Positions 1-9,901 of a DNA stretch of 64,000 nucleotides are shown here, piece by piece. This DNA comes from Mycobacterium numidiamassiliense (GTDB taxonomy: Bacteria; Actinomycetota; Actinomycetes; Mycobacteriales; Mycobacteriaceae). The DNA lies in assembly GCF_900157365.1 (NCBI RefSeq), contig NZ_FUEZ01000003.1, positions 868,001 to 932,000 on the forward strand. The letters are read 5' to 3'. Every line of letters begins with the position of its first letter. Position 1 is the stretch's first letter. Made by a program: the position numbers and the translations under genes. The notes under the pieces are model-generated. The model searched no databases and was not told the origin of the DNA. It worked only from the letters and a program-made list of their open reading frames with translations.

Positions 1-56
1 GTTGGGTTCACCGAAGCCAAATCGCCGATCGGGTGAACCACACGCGGGGATGAATC

Positions 57-1319
57 GTGTTACCGGCTGGACCCGTGCACAGAAAGTCACCGCCTGAATT
101 GAGCGATTTCCAGCCCGTTGTCGGCACCCTGCCCGTCCGCCCCGACGTTGCGATCATCGGGGCGGGTCCGTCGGGCCTGTCTGTGGCGCGCGAGCTCGAA
201 CACGGCCACCGGATCCCGACTCTTGTCATCGACCGGGCCGAGGTACCCGCGGTTGCGTGGCGGACTCGCTACGACGATTTCCGCCTGAACACGAGCGGCT
301 TCTTGTCGCATCTCCCCGGACAACGGATTCCACTGGGCGCCGGCCGCTGGCCCACCAAGGAAGACATGGTCCGCTACTTCGACAGCTACGTGCGGCGACA
401 GAACATCACGCTGCGGCTTGGCTGCGAGGTCAACCGCGTCGACCGTACCGGGGACGGGTGGCGCCTGGACACGTCGTCGGGCGAAGTCAGGGCACGGGCC
501 ATCGTTCTGGCGACCGGGAGGTATGCCACGCCCACGATCCCTGCCTGGCCGGGCGTGGATCACTTCACCGGGGAGCTGGTCCACTCCGGCGACTTCAGCA
601 ATGCCTGGCCCTTCCGGGGCCGCGACGTCCTGGTGGTCGGCGCGGGCAACTCGGCCGCCGACATCGCGGTGGCGCTGGCCGACAACGGCGCGCGCAAGGT
701 CTGGCTGGCGGTCCGCACGCCGCCGCACCTGGTTCGGCGAGCGATGGGCGGGTTCCCGTCGGACATATTTCTGGAGATGTTCGCGCGGGTCCCGGCGCGC
801 GCCGTCGATCCGGTCATCGCGCGCCTCAACAGGTTGCTCTGGGGTGACCTGTCGGGCTACGGCTTTGACCGGCCGCCACTGGGCTTGAAGGCGTCGGTGG
901 AACAGCGCGGCCGCATCCCCACTCTGGCCGACGAGCTGGTCGACGCCGTGCGGGCCGGGCGCATCGAGGTGGTCGCCGCGGTGGAAGCCGTCGACTCCAA
1001 CCACGTGATCCTCGCCGACGGCGCGTCCGTCACACCCGATGCGATCATCGCCGCTACCGGATTCAGCACGGACCTCGACGGCCTGGTAGGCCACCTGGGA
1101 GTGCTTGATCAGCAGGGCAATCCACGCGGTGGCTTCGCTTCGCAGGTCGCCGACGGGATGTTTGCGCTCGGGTACGGCATCCCGCCCAATGGCCCGCTGC
1201 GAGCAATCCGGCTGCACGCCAAGCCGTTAGCGCGCGAGGTCGCGGCCTACCTGGAGGCCGCCTCGGTCACCGGTCACGCAGCCGTGGTGGCCCACATCGG
1301 CGAGAAGGCATCCGGTTAA
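57..1319 (+). CDS. FAD-dependent flavin monooxygenase (FMO/BVMO-like)
   Basis: Probable NADPH- and FAD-dependent monooxygenase acting on an unknown small molecule. Seen: an N-terminal Rossmann motif GAGPSG near residues 35-40, the FMO/Baeyer-Villiger fingerprint FxGxxxHxxxF (FTGELVHSGDF) near residue 170, a second nucleotide motif VVGAGNSAAD near 200 that should bind NADPH, and the late ATGF motif. The length, 420 aa, is usual for the short FMO class. The start is a GTG; another GTG lies six codons downstream and cannot be excluded. It is followed after 31 bp by a BBE-type oxidase on the same strand, so the two flavoenzymes probably form an operon. The substrate is not predictable from sequence. 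Confidence 0.8.
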   Translation: MLPAGPVHRKSPPELSDFQPVVGTLPVRPDVAIIGAGPSGLSVARELEHGHRIPTLVIDRAEVPAVAWRTRYDDFRLNTSGFLSHLPGQRIPLGAGRWPTKEDMVRYFDSYVRRQNITLRLGCEVNRVDRTGDGWRLDTSSGEVRARAIVLATGRYATPTIPAWPGVDHFTGELVHSGDFSNAWPFRGRDVLVVGAGNSAADIAVALADNGARKVWLAVRTPPHLVRRAMGGFPSDIFLEMFARVPARAVDPVIARLNRLLWGDLSGYGFDRPPLGLKASVEQRGRIPTLADELVDAVRAGRIEVVAAVEAVDSNHVILADGASVTPDAIIAATGFSTDLDGLVGHLGVLDQQGNPRGGFASQVADGMFALGYGIPPNGPLRAIRLHAKPLAREVAAYLEAASVTGHAAVVAHIGEKASG

Positions 1320-1350
1320 GCACCGACGCAACGAAAGTCTGGGGAGATCA

Positions 1351-2691
1351 ATGGTTTTACTGCCAACCGAACGGATCTTCGTCCGCGGTGCGGACGGATA
1401 CGAAGCGGCCCGCCGCAGCACAGTGTGGAACGGCCTTGTGCCGCAACGCTTTCCCGATACGATCATGCAAGCCGTCGACACCGCCGAGATTGTCGCGGCC
1501 ATCGGCTATGCGCGGGACAACGGCCATCATGTCGGGGTGTGTTCAGGCGGGCGCAGTTGGACGGCCAGTCATCTGCGCGACGGTGGACTGCTGCTCGACG
1601 TCGGCCGCCTCGATCACTGCGAGGTGGACACGGATCGGATGATCGCGCACGTCGGTCCGGGCAAGTGTGCCAGCGATTTCGCGCTCGAGCTGGACGCACA
1701 AGGGCTCTTCTTCCCGGCCGGCCACTGCGAAGGGATTCGACTCGGCGGCTATCTACTGCAAGGCGGCTACGGCTGGAACAGCAACGCGGTCGGACCGGCA
1801 TGTGAGAGCGTGCTCGGGCTGGACGTCGTCACCGCCGACGGTGAACGCGTCTACTGCGACGCCGACAACCACCCCGATCTGTACTGGGCAGCGCGTGGCT
1901 CGGGACCGGGGTTCTTCGGCGTGGTCACGTCGTTCACCGTGCGAATTTACCAGCGCCCCAGGGCGTTGGGCATGTGCCTGTACATGTACCCGATCGAGGT
2001 GGCCGACGAGGTGTTCAGCTGGGCGCGCGCAATCGGTCCCGAGATCGACGACCGGGTCGAGCTGCAATTGGTCACCACCCGTGGCGTACCGGCGGCGGGG
2101 ATCGAGGATCCGGTCATCACCGTGGCCTCACCAGTGTTCGCCGATTCGGAGGAAGAAGCGGCGAAAGCCCTTGCCGCCCTGGGCAGCTGCCCGGTGGTCG
2201 ATCGGGCGATCACCAGCCTGCCCTATGCCCCAACGACTTTGGCCAATTGGTATGCCGCCGTGATGGGCAACTACCCGCAGGGCTACCGCTATGTCGTCGA
2301 CAACATGTTCACCTCGGCGTCCGCCGACGAACTGCTGCCGGGAATCCGCGAAATCGTCAAAACGATGCCCCCGCATCCATCGCAGTTCATTCTCACCGGC
2401 TGGAAGCCATCCGCACATCGCGCGGACTTGGTCTACGGCCTGGAGGACGAGATCTATCTGGCCCTGTACACGGCCTGGCGGGATCCGGCCGACGATGAAC
2501 GGTACCGCGACTGGGCCGGGTCCAATATGGCTGCGATGTCACACCTTTCGACCGGCATCTCGCTCGCCGACGAGAACCTGTGCCGGCGACCGGCTCCGTT
2601 CACCACGGATGCGAACATGGCGCGTCTGGACAAAGTGCGGTCGAGCTACGACCCGGACCATCGATTCCACAGCTGGCTACGCGGCGAGTGA
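1351..2691 (+). CDS. FAD-linked oxidase of the BBE/FAD_binding_4 family, missing the covalent His
   Basis: 446-aa flavin oxidase with an N-terminal FAD-binding PCMH fold and a C-terminal BBE cap ending in YDPDHRFHSW. In bicovalent family members FAD is attached to a His in the SGGHS motif and to a Cys in a later glycine-rich motif. Here the first motif reads SGGRSW (Arg68 in place of His), while the Cys is kept (Cys126 in GHCEGIRLGG). The enzyme may hold FAD through Cys only. A GGGGAGA ribosome-binding site lies before the ATG. It probably forms an operon with the upstream monooxygenase. The downstream neighbour, rslA, is convergent. The substrate is unknown; sugars, alcohols and alkaloid-like compounds are typical for the family. 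Confidence 0.8.
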   Translation: MVLLPTERIFVRGADGYEAARRSTVWNGLVPQRFPDTIMQAVDTAEIVAAIGYARDNGHHVGVCSGGRSWTASHLRDGGLLLDVGRLDHCEVDTDRMIAHVGPGKCASDFALELDAQGLFFPAGHCEGIRLGGYLLQGGYGWNSNAVGPACESVLGLDVVTADGERVYCDADNHPDLYWAARGSGPGFFGVVTSFTVRIYQRPRALGMCLYMYPIEVADEVFSWARAIGPEIDDRVELQLVTTRGVPAAGIEDPVITVASPVFADSEEEAAKALAALGSCPVVDRAITSLPYAPTTLANWYAAVMGNYPQGYRYVVDNMFTSASADELLPGIREIVKTMPPHPSQFILTGWKPSAHRADLVYGLEDEIYLALYTAWRDPADDERYRDWAGSNMAAMSHLSTGISLADENLCRRPAPFTTDANMARLDKVRSSYDPDHRFHSWLRGE

Positions 2692-2698
2692 AAGCTGC

Positions 2699-3478
2699 TT
2701 ACAGCGAACGCTGCAGCAGCACCTGACCCGTGTCCGCGGCGACCACCTGTACTGCGGCAATCTGGTCGACCGGCGTCGAGATGCTCCCAGCGGGTGTTGC
2801 GGTGTGGCCGGGCTCGGCCACCCACGTCGCGAGCCGGGTTTGGCTGCCGTCGCGGCCCACGACCACCATCGCCAGCGTGTCGTGGTGCGCGTTCAGCGGA
2901 GCCAAGCAGACACACTTGAGGTTGATCGACGTTCCCCAGTGCTGGCTGGACAGCGCCACGTCCGAGGTGAGCAGCGTGGTGCCCACCTGTGACATCGGTT
3001 GAGCGGTCGCGGTGACCTGCTGGGCGGGCGGCGAAAAATAGCCCTGCACACCGACGAACACGCCGACCGCGAGCACCACGGCCGCGGCCGACGATGCCAC
3101 CCAGGTGACGATGCGGGTGCGGCGCCGGCGCCAGGCCACCTTCGCCAACAGCGTCGGCAACAACTCCGGTGACATCGCCGGGGCTTCCGGCAGCGACCCG
3201 GCGGTGCCGGCGGACCGGTCGATCGCCGCCACTTCTTCGCGGTCAAGCTGCGACAGCAGGGCCGGCACGCCACTGAGCTCAGCGACGGCCTCCCGGCATT
3301 GCGGGCATCCGGAAAGGTGCAGCTCGAACTCGCGGCGGTCGCTGGCCGACAACGACCCCAGTACGTATGCGGCATCCCACATCGCGTAGCGGTGGTTATC
3401 TCCCATGATCAGACCAAAAGCCTCGTTGTCGCCGGGCGGCCCAGCGCCTCGTAGCGTCCTCATTTCATCCATCTCCAT
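2699..3478 (-). CDS. rslA: Anti-sigma-L factor, zinc-binding membrane protein
   Basis: Membrane anti-sigma factor that sequesters SigL. The N-terminal cytoplasmic domain carries the zinc anti-sigma signature (LHLSGCPQC, HxxxCxxC). One membrane segment follows near residues 122-144 (IVTWVASSAAAVVLAVGV), then an extracytoplasmic domain containing a second Cys pair (KCVCLAP). The C-terminal half closely resembles what I recall of M. tuberculosis RslA (Rv0736). The gene lies 51 bp downstream of sigL on the same strand, the expected sigma/anti-sigma operon. In M. tuberculosis, oxidation and zinc release at the ZAS motif free SigL. The start is uncertain among Met1, Met3 and Met6. Confidence 0.92.
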   Translation of the reverse strand: MEMDEMRTLRGAGPPGDNEAFGLIMGDNHRYAMWDAAYVLGSLSASDRREFELHLSGCPQCREAVAELSGVPALLSQLDREEVAAIDRSAGTAGSLPEAPAMSPELLPTLLAKVAWRRRRTRIVTWVASSAAAVVLAVGVFVGVQGYFSPPAQQVTATAQPMSQVGTTLLTSDVALSSQHWGTSINLKCVCLAPLNAHHDTLAMVVVGRDGSQTRLATWVAEPGHTATPAGSISTPVDQIAAVQVVAADTGQVLLQRSL

Positions 3479-3529
3479 TCACCCTTCAAGCATTCGGACC
3501 CGATAGGCACCCGGATGGGTGCTTGGCCG

Positions 3530-4063
3530 TCATCGGGTAACCCCAAGTTCCTGCAGAGTGAGCCGCAAGGCGCGCACGGCGTAGTGTAATCGCGACTTCA
3601 CGGTTCCCTCGGCGATCCCGAGGTCGACGGCAGTTTGCGCGGTGGTCCACCCTCGGTAGTAGGCCCGCTCGACCACGGCCCGATGTTCGGCCGACAGCTG
3701 CGTCATCGCATCGGCGATCAACAACTTGTCCAGCGCCGAATTGACCTCGTCGGGCGTGGCCTGCTCGGGTGTGCCCGCCTCGTCAGTCGAGGCCACCACA
3801 TTCCGGTACCGCGCGCTGCGCCGATCGTCGATGATCATGTTGCGGGCGACGGTGAACAGCCACGCGCGCGCCGAGCGCTCGGTGTCTCCGATGACCTCCG
3901 GGTGCTGCCATGCGCGCAGCAAGGTCTCCTGGACGACGTCCTCGGCATGACTGGCATCGCCGGTCAACCGCAGCGCGTAGCGCCACAGCACCGCGGCATG
4001 TTCGTCGTAGAGCGCCTTCATCAGAGCGGCTTCGCTAGCCGCGGCGTCGGCAACACGAGCCAC
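3530..4063 (-). CDS. sigL: ECF RNA polymerase sigma factor SigL
   Basis: Extracytoplasmic-function sigma factor of 177 aa. Region 2 is recognisable (LYDEHAAVLWRYALRLTGD, then AEDVVQETLLRAW), as is region 4 with its helix-turn-helix (TAQTAVDLGIAEGTVKSRL). Length and order sigL-rslA match M. tuberculosis Rv0735-Rv0736. The start is GTG, chosen because GGAGGTGATC (4065-4074), a ten-base match to the 16S anti-Shine-Dalgarno tail, lies just before it. A SigL-type promoter is visible upstream, which suggests autoregulation. In M. tuberculosis the SigL regulon covers cell-envelope and lipid genes. Confidence 0.93.
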   Translation of the reverse strand: MARVADAAASEAALMKALYDEHAAVLWRYALRLTGDASHAEDVVQETLLRAWQHPEVIGDTERSARAWLFTVARNMIIDDRRSARYRNVVASTDEAGTPEQATPDEVNSALDKLLIADAMTQLSAEHRAVVERAYYRGWTTAQTAVDLGIAEGTVKSRLHYAVRALRLTLQELGVTR

Positions 4064-4083
4064 TCGATCACCTCCCGTCTACT

Positions 4084-4111
4084 GAAACGAGTCGAGTAGG
4101 TGTTTAGTTCA
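4084..4111 (-). promoter_or_regulatory. Candidate SigL-dependent (autoregulatory) promoter of sigL-rslA
   Basis: On the minus strand TGAACT (4111-4106) and CGTTTC (4089-4084) are separated by 16 nt, fitting the SigL consensus as I recall it (TGAACC at -35, CGT at -10). The promoter lies in the 52-bp gap between mapA and sigL, 20 bp before the sigL start. Assigned by eye only. Confidence 0.45.
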
Positions 4112-4115
4112 AGCG

Positions 4116-4916
4116 TTAATTGACCGTCAGGATGCGCGGCCCGGATTCGGTGACCGCGACGGTGTGCTCCCAGTGTGCCGCGCGCGACCCGTCAGTGGTG
4201 GTGACCGTCCACTCGTCGTCGAGGACCACCGTTTTACCCCTGCCGAGTGTCAGCATCGGTTCGATGGCCAGCACCGACCCGGGGGCCAGCAGCGGGCCCC
4301 GGCCCGGGGAGCCCTCGTTCGGCAAAAACGGGTCCATGTGCATGTGCCGGCCGATGCCGTGTCCCCCGTAACCCTGCACGATTCCGAACGCGCGCCCGTA
4401 GCGGACCTCGGCCGCGCGCGTACCCGTCTCGATGGCGTGCGCGACGTCGGTCAGCCGATTACCCGGGATCATTGCCGCGATGCCGGCCTCCAGCGATTCC
4501 CTGGTCGCCGCGCACAGCGCGTCGTCCGCCGGATCCAGCGCGTCGACCCCGAACGTGATCGCCGCGTCACCGTGCCAGCCGTCCAGCACCGCGCCGCAGT
4601 CAATGGAGACCAGGTCGCCGGGCGCGAGAATCTCTGCGGCGGAAGGGATGCCGTGCACGACCCGCTCGTTCACGGAAGCGCAGATCGACGCCGGATAACC
4701 GTGGTAGCCCAGGAACGACGGCGTCGCGCCGGCCTCGCGGATCACCGACTCGGCGATGTGGTCGAGGCTCAGGGTAGAGGTGCCGGCGACCGCGGCGGCG
4801 TGAACCGCTTGCAGCGCACTGGCGACGACGGCGCCGGCCGCGGCCATGGCGTCGAGTTCTGCAGCGCTGCGCTGCGGCACGACTCGGCGACTCCGCAGCC
4901 GCGCCAGGGGGCGCAT
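4116..4916 (-). CDS. mapA: Methionine aminopeptidase, type I
   Basis: Cytosolic metalloprotease that removes the initiator Met from nascent proteins. The pita-bread fold is evident with the metal ligands in order: Asp in [16 protein letters not shown] (two Asp), His in [13 protein letters not shown], Glu in AIEPMLTLG and Glu in [11 protein letters not shown]. At 266 aa it lacks the N-terminal zinc-finger extension of the longer mycobacterial MapB. It sits 2 bp downstream of adk and probably belongs to the secY-adk-mapA transcript. M. tuberculosis counterpart: Rv0734. Confidence 0.95.
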   Translation of the reverse strand: MRPLARLRSRRVVPQRSAAELDAMAAAGAVVASALQAVHAAAVAGTSTLSLDHIAESVIREAGATPSFLGYHGYPASICASVNERVVHGIPSAAEILAPGDLVSIDCGAVLDGWHGDAAITFGVDALDPADDALCAATRESLEAGIAAMIPGNRLTDVAHAIETGTRAAEVRYGRAFGIVQGYGGHGIGRHMHMDPFLPNEGSPGRGPLLAPGSVLAIEPMLTLGRGKTVVLDDEWTVTTTDGSRAAHWEHTVAVTESGPRILTVN

Positions 4917-4918
4917 GG

Positions 4919-5464
4919 TTACTTGCCCAGTGCGTGCAGCGCGCGGGAGAACACCTCGTCCAGCGAGCCCACCGCGTCGACCGTCTTCAACTCGTCGCGG
5001 TAGTACTCCAGCAGGGGTGCGGTCTCCTCGCGGTAAACCTTCATCCGGTTGCGGATGACGTCGTCGGTGTCGTCGGCACGACCGCGTCCCTTGAGCCGTG
5101 CGAACAACTCGTCTTCGGACACCCGAAACTCCAGCACCGCGTCAAGCCGCAGCCCGCGGCGCTCCAGCATGGCGTCCAGCGCCTTGGCCTGCTCGACCGA
5201 GCGCGGATATCCGTCCAGGATGAAGCCCTCGGCCACGTCAGCGTCGTTCAAGCGGTCGTCGACGAGCTGATTGGTCAGCTCCGCGGGAACCAGGTCGCCG
5301 GCATCCAGGTAGCGCTTGGCCTCCAGGCCCAATTCTGTGCCCTCGCCGATGTTGCTCCGGAATAGGTCGCCGGTGGAGATCTGCGGGATGTCCAGCTTTT
5401 CTTCGAGCTTTTCGGCCTGCGTGCCCTTGCCCGCTCCGGGCGGTCCCAGCAATACGACTCTCAC
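4919..5464 (-). CDS. adk: Adenylate kinase
   Basis: Cytosolic enzyme interconverting ATP + AMP and 2 ADP. The P-loop is GPPGAGKGT at residues 7-15. The AMP-binding part ([17 protein letters not shown]) and the Arg of the LID region (RGRADD) follow. The open frame runs much further upstream (to 5878), but that is non-coding read-through opposite secY. I chose the GTG at 5464, which overlaps the secY stop as GTGA and gives the usual actinobacterial length of 181 aa. The LID is the short type without the four-Cys zinc site. It is translationally coupled to secY. Confidence 0.96.
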   Translation of the reverse strand: MRVVLLGPPGAGKGTQAEKLEEKLDIPQISTGDLFRSNIGEGTELGLEAKRYLDAGDLVPAELTNQLVDDRLNDADVAEGFILDGYPRSVEQAKALDAMLERRGLRLDAVLEFRVSEDELFARLKGRGRADDTDDVIRNRMKVYREETAPLLEYYRDELKTVDAVGSLDEVFSRALHALGK

Positions 5465-6786
5465 TTGAGGAACCCTTCGTAGTTGCGCTGCATCAGCTGG
5501 CTCTCGATCTGTTTGACGGTATCCAAACCGACGCCAATCATGATCAGAACCGCAGTACCGCCAAATGGCAAGTTCTGGACCGCTCCACCGTTGCCGATCT
5601 GCAGGAACAGGTTGGGCAACACGGAAATCGCACCCAGGTAGATCGAGCCCGGCAACGTGATTCTGCTGAGCACGTAACGCAGATAGTCGGCGGTCGGTTT
5701 TCCGGGCCGAATGCCGGGAATAAAGCCGCCGAATTTCTTCATTTCGTCGGCACGCTCGTCGGGATTGAACGTGATCGACACGTAGAAGTACGTGAAGAAG
5801 ATGATCAGCCCGAAGTAGATGCCGATGTAGACGGGATCGCTCGGGTCCGACAAATAGCTCCCGACGAACTTGTCCCACCAGCTGTTGCCCACGCCGCCGC
5901 TGCCGCTGCGCACCAGCTGGGTGATCAGGTGCGGAATGTAGATCAGCGACGAGGCGAAAATGACGGGGATAACACCGGCCTGGTTGACCTTTAGCGGCAG
6001 ATACGTGGAGGTTCCGCCGTACATGCGGCGACCCACCATGCGCTTGGCGTATTGCACGGGGATACGCCGCTGGCCCTGCTCGACGAAGACCACGCCGACG
6101 ATGATGGCTAGCGCGGCCAGGCAGACCGCCGCGAAGACGATGCCACCGCGGCTGTCCAGGATGGATTTTCCTTCGGACGGAATGCGCGCAGCGATGCCCA
6201 CGAAGATCAGCAGGGACATCCCGTTGCCGATGCCGCGTTCGGTGATCAACTCACCCATCCACATGACCAGCGCCGCACCGGAGGTCATCACCAGGACGAT
6301 GACGACAAGGGTGAAGATGCTCTGGTCGGCGATGATCTCCAGCGAGCAGCCCTGTAGCAACCCGCCGTTGGCCGCCAGCGCCACGATGCTGGTGGCCTGC
6401 AGGACCGCCAGGGCAATGGCCAGATAACGCGTGTACTGCGTCATCTTGGCCTGGCCTGACTGGCCCTCCTTGCGCAACTCCTCGAAGCGTGGAATGACCA
6501 CGGTGAGCAACTGCACGATGATGCTGGCGGTGATGTAGGGCATCACCCCGACGGCGAACACCGTGAGCTTGAGCAGAGCGCCACCGGAGAACAGGTTGAT
6601 CAGCGAGTAGATCTGGCCGGCCTCGCCGCCGCTGGCCTCTTTGATGCACTGCTGAACATTCGGGAAGTTCACGCCCGGGGACGGCAAAGCGGCACCGAGC
6701 CGGTACAGCACGATGATGCCGAGCGTGAAAAGGATCTTCCGTCTCAGATCAGCTGTCCGCAGCGATGAGATGAAAGCCGAAAGCAC
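5461..6786 (-). CDS. secY: Preprotein translocase channel subunit SecY
   Basis: Ten-helix membrane channel of the Sec translocon (partners SecE, SecG, SecA). 441 aa. Hallmarks are the N-terminal [19 protein letters not shown], the plug-region stretch with [23 protein letters not shown], and the cytoplasmic-loop motif [12 protein letters not shown] near the C-terminus. The reading frame continues nine codons upstream to an ATG, but the GTG at 6786 has AGGAGGAA directly before it and reproduces the known mycobacterial N-terminus. It heads secY-adk-mapA and is divergent from the first methyltransferase. Confidence 0.96.
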   Translation of the reverse strand: MLSAFISSLRTADLRRKILFTLGIIVLYRLGAALPSPGVNFPNVQQCIKEASGGEAGQIYSLINLFSGGALLKLTVFAVGVMPYITASIIVQLLTVVIPRFEELRKEGQSGQAKMTQYTRYLAIALAVLQATSIVALAANGGLLQGCSLEIIADQSIFTLVVIVLVMTSGAALVMWMGELITERGIGNGMSLLIFVGIAARIPSEGKSILDSRGGIVFAAVCLAALAIIVGVVFVEQGQRRIPVQYAKRMVGRRMYGGTSTYLPLKVNQAGVIPVIFASSLIYIPHLITQLVRSGSGGVGNSWWDKFVGSYLSDPSDPVYIGIYFGLIIFFTYFYVSITFNPDERADEMKKFGGFIPGIRPGKPTADYLRYVLSRITLPGSIYLGAISVLPNLFLQIGNGGAVQNLPFGGTAVLIMIGVGLDTVKQIESQLMQRNYEGFLK

Positions 6787-7109
6787 TCTTCCTCCTGCGC
6801 AACCGTGGGTCATCCTGCGTCACGCGCCCAACTCCCGCAGGCCAGGACGAACGGCGTCGCGCGTCAAATCGTGTACGAGACTAACAGCTGGCCCGGGTAA
6901 GTCCTTATAAGGGCCGTCATCCAGGCCCTTTGAATCGGCGGAGAAAACACACAGCGAGTCCATAGCCACACGGCGTAGAGTTCTGATCGCTCGTTGCATT
7001 TGCTAAGTATCGAAAAACTGGGCGCCCACGGGTTGCTGCCGCTCAACGACGACGACGCATCCCTTCGGCGAGGTCATCTATGTTTCGGCCGAACTCATCG
7101 AGGAGCACT
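6787..7109. other. Intergenic region between divergent secY and methyltransferase 1
   Basis: 323 bp with no convincing gene. It must hold the secY promoter (minus strand) and the promoter of the first methyltransferase triplet (plus strand). The nonamer GCTAAGTAT (7002-7010) recurs at 17613-17621 upstream of the second triplet. GAGGAG just before 7110 is the ribosome-binding site of the methyltransferase. Confidence 0.5.
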
Positions 7110-8021
7110 ATGACACGCACTGACCAGGACAGTTGGGATCTGGCCTCCAGCGTCGGCGCCACCGCCACCATGGTCGCCGCCGCCCGCGCGGTCGCCAGCA
7201 ACGACGCCAATCCGATCATCAACGACCCCTTCGCCGCGCCCTTGGTACGGGCGGTCGGGCTGGAGTTCTTCCGCCGCGTGGTCGACGGCGAAATCGCCGC
7301 ATCCGAAACGCCCGACGGTGGCGAACGCGACTTGCAGCTCGAGACCGATTCGATCGCGGTACGCACCCGCTTCTTCGACGACTTCTTCCTCAACGCGGCC
7401 CGCGACGGTGTGCGCCAATCGGTGATTCTGGCCGCCGGCCTCGACGCGCGCGCCTACCGGCTGTCCTGGCCCAACGGCAGCGTGGTGTACGAAGTCGATC
7501 AGCCACAAGTCATCGAGTTCAAGACCTCCACGATGTCGAGCCTGGGCGCTGCCCCGGCCGCCGAACGGCGCACCGTCAGCATCGATCTGCGGGAGGACTG
7601 GCCGGCGGCGTTGCGCAGCAGCGGATTTGACGTCACCCAACCCACCGCGTGGAGTGCCGAAGGCCTGCTGATGTACCTGCCGCCCGAGGCGCAGGACCGG
7701 CTCTTCGACAACATCACCGAGCTGTCCGCCACCGGGAGCCAATTGGCCACCGAATACCACCCCGAGTCCGACACCACGATGTCGGAACGCGCGAAGCAGT
7801 TCAACGACCGATGGTCGAACATCGGCTGCGACATCGACCTGTCCGGGCTGTTCTTCGACGGCGATCGCAGCAATGTCGTCGACTACCTGACCGGTCGCGG
7901 CTGGCAGGTGCACACCCGGCCGCGCCGCGAACTGTTCGGCGAATACGGCCGCGTCTTCCCCGACGACGATTCGCTGGCCCAGCTGCGCAACATCGTCGCC
8001 GTGTCCGCAAAGCTTGGATAG
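7110..8021 (+). CDS. SAM-dependent methyltransferase, LCMT-type (copy 1)
   Basis: 303-aa class I methyltransferase of the mycobacterial group related to leucine carboxyl methyltransferases (the Rv0725c/Rv0726c/Rv0731c family). Seen: the conserved N-terminus [18 protein letters not shown], the segment DPFAAPLVRAVG, the SAM-binding core [14 protein letters not shown] followed by [14 protein letters not shown], and the late [19 protein letters not shown]. The ATG at 7110 is preferred over one at 7080 because GAGGAG lies 4-5 nt before it. First of three near-identical tandem genes at the position of Rv0731c next to secY. The substrate is unknown; a lipid or small-molecule carboxyl/hydroxyl group is a guess. 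Confidence 0.88.
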   Translation: MTRTDQDSWDLASSVGATATMVAAARAVASNDANPIINDPFAAPLVRAVGLEFFRRVVDGEIAASETPDGGERDLQLETDSIAVRTRFFDDFFLNAARDGVRQSVILAAGLDARAYRLSWPNGSVVYEVDQPQVIEFKTSTMSSLGAAPAAERRTVSIDLREDWPAALRSSGFDVTQPTAWSAEGLLMYLPPEAQDRLFDNITELSATGSQLATEYHPESDTTMSERAKQFNDRWSNIGCDIDLSGLFFDGDRSNVVDYLTGRGWQVHTRPRRELFGEYGRVFPDDDSLAQLRNIVAVSAKLG

Positions 8022-8031
8022 GAATGCTGCC

Positions 8032-8958
8032 ATGACCGAGGGAAACATCGATACCAAGCGATGTGACGGCGACAGCTGGGATTTGGCGTCCAGCGTCGGC
8101 GCCACCGCTACCGCTGTCGCGGCCCGCCGGGCGATGGCGTCCAAGGGCCCGAACCCGTTGATCGACGACCCGTTCGCCGAGCCGTTGGTCAACGCTGTCG
8201 GCGTCGATGCGTTCATCCGGATGATGAACGGCGAGGTCGAGGTGTCCGACGACGATCCTGCCTTCACGCCGCAACGGCTCAGCGAAGGCATGGCCGTGCG
8301 CACCCGATTCTTCGACACATTCTTCCTCGAGGCCGTCGAAGCCGGTGTGCGCCAGGGTGTCATCCTGGCGTCGGGTCTGGACACCCGCGCCTACCGGCTA
8401 CCCTGGCCGGCCGGAACCGTGCTCTACGAGATCGACCAGCCGCAGGTGATCGAGTTCAAGACCCGCACGCTGGCCGACCTCGGCGCGGCCCCGACCGTTG
8501 ATCGGCGGCCGGTCGCGATTGATCTGCGCGACGACTGGGTTGGTGCGTTGCGCGGCAATGGATTCGACTCGACGCAGCCGACGGCCTGGATCGCCGAAGG
8601 GCTGCTCGGCTACCTGCCTCCGGACGCCCAGGACCGGCTGTTCGACAACATCACCGCGCTATCGGCTCCCGGCAGCCGCATCGGCACCGGCTATGTCCCC
8701 GACATGCGCGACCGCGTCGAAAAGCGGGGTCGCGAGATGAGCGAACGCTGGCGCCGGATGGGACTGAATCTCAACTGGTCCGATCTCGTCTACACCGGCG
8801 AGCGCAACGACGTAGCGGCCTACCTCGGAGACCGAGGTTGGCAAACCACGGTGCGCGGCACACCAGAGATGTACGCGCACAATGGTTTTGAGTTCCCTAC
8901 CGAACCATCCATGGTCGCCTTCGGCGACATCAAATACCTAACCGCGACGTTAGCGTAG
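8032..8958 (+). CDS. SAM-dependent methyltransferase, LCMT-type (copy 2)
   Basis: 308-aa paralogue of copy 1, starting 10 bp after it and so probably co-transcribed. It has the same blocks: [50 protein letters not shown], and [19 protein letters not shown]. The C-terminal third, which forms the substrate lid in this fold, differs most from copy 1 ([19 protein letters not shown]), consistent with a different substrate. The ATG at 8032 follows a weak ATAGGA ribosome-binding site; an upstream GTG overlapping copy 1 is less likely. Confidence 0.87.
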   Translation: MTEGNIDTKRCDGDSWDLASSVGATATAVAARRAMASKGPNPLIDDPFAEPLVNAVGVDAFIRMMNGEVEVSDDDPAFTPQRLSEGMAVRTRFFDTFFLEAVEAGVRQGVILASGLDTRAYRLPWPAGTVLYEIDQPQVIEFKTRTLADLGAAPTVDRRPVAIDLRDDWVGALRGNGFDSTQPTAWIAEGLLGYLPPDAQDRLFDNITALSAPGSRIGTGYVPDMRDRVEKRGREMSERWRRMGLNLNWSDLVYTGERNDVAAYLGDRGWQTTVRGTPEMYAHNGFEFPTEPSMVAFGDIKYLTATLA

Positions 8959-8968
8959 GAGTATGGGC

Positions 8969-9898
8969 ATGACACGTACCGACCAAGACACTTGGGATCT
9001 GGCCTCGAGCGTGGGGGCGACCGCGACCTGGGTCGCGGCCTGCCGGGCCCTGGCCGGCAAGCAAGCAGGCGCCCTGATCGACGATCCGTTCGCCGACCCG
9101 CTGGTTCGTGCGGTGGGTGCCGATTTCTTCATCAAGGTGCTCGACGGCGAAATCACCGACGAGAGCGGCGGTCTCGACCCCGACGCGGACCCCGACGTGG
9201 AATTCAACCTGCAGCGGATGGTCAACATGATGGCCGTACGCACCCGGTATTTCGACGACTTCTTCACCGACGCCACCGCGGCCGGTATCCGCCAGGTGGT
9301 GATCCTGGCCTCCGGCCTGGACTCGCGCCCCTACCGGCTGGCCTGGCCGCAGGGCACCGTCGTCTACGAAGTCGACCAACCGGCGGTCATCGAGTTCAAG
9401 ACCACCGCGTTGTCGAACTTGGGCGCCCAACCCACCGCGGAGCGCCGGACCGTTGCGGTTGATCTGCGCGACGACTGGCTAAACGCGTTGCGGCAAGCCG
9501 GTTTTGACGAGACGAAGCCCGCGGCGTGGAGTGCCGAAGGCCTGCTGATGTACCTGCCTCCCGAGGCGCAGGACCGATTGTTCGACGCCATCACGACGCT
9601 GAGCGCACCGGGTAGCCGGCTGGCCACCGAATACCACCGCGACGGCATGCCCCTGCTCGAGAAACGCGCGAAGGCGATGGCCAAGCGCTGGGGGCAATTC
9701 GGCTTCGACACCGACGTGTCCGCGCTCGTCTATCACGGTGAACGCACGCCGGCTGCCGACTACCTGAGCGCGGCCGGCTGGGAGATCACGGCGCGTACCC
9801 GGGCCGACCAGTTCGCCAAGGCCGGCTTACCCGTGCCGCCGGGCGAAGGCCTCAAGGCGCTGGAGAACCACGTCTCGGTGATTGCCGTCCTGCGGTAG
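8969..9898 (+). CDS. SAM-dependent methyltransferase, LCMT-type (copy 3)
   Basis: 309-aa third member of the triplet, 10 bp behind copy 2. Conserved blocks are [50 protein letters not shown], and [25 protein letters not shown] at 8957-8961 is 7 nt before the ATG at 8969 and only 1 nt before an alternative ATG at 8963, so 8969 is chosen. It ends 3 bp before the convergent GNAT gene. The enzyme is probably cytosolic; the substrate is unknown. Confidence 0.87.
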   Translation: MTRTDQDTWDLASSVGATATWVAACRALAGKQAGALIDDPFADPLVRAVGADFFIKVLDGEITDESGGLDPDADPDVEFNLQRMVNMMAVRTRYFDDFFTDATAAGIRQVVILASGLDSRPYRLAWPQGTVVYEVDQPAVIEFKTTALSNLGAQPTAERRTVAVDLRDDWLNALRQAGFDETKPAAWSAEGLLMYLPPEAQDRLFDAITTLSAPGSRLATEYHRDGMPLLEKRAKAMAKRWGQFGFDTDVSALVYHGERTPAADYLSAAGWEITARTRADQFAKAGLPVPPGEGLKALENHVSVIAVLR

Positions 9899-9901
9899 CG
9901 C

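Noticed and set aside
87..1217. Minus-strand open frame of 376 codons opposite the flavin monooxygenase
   Set aside because: Composition is that of a shadow frame (Arg/Asp/Val/Gly rich, no motif), while the plus frame has clear FMO motifs.
5465..5878. N-terminal extension of adenylate kinase
   Set aside because: It lies within secY in another frame; the GTG overlapping the secY stop gives the normal 181-residue enzyme.
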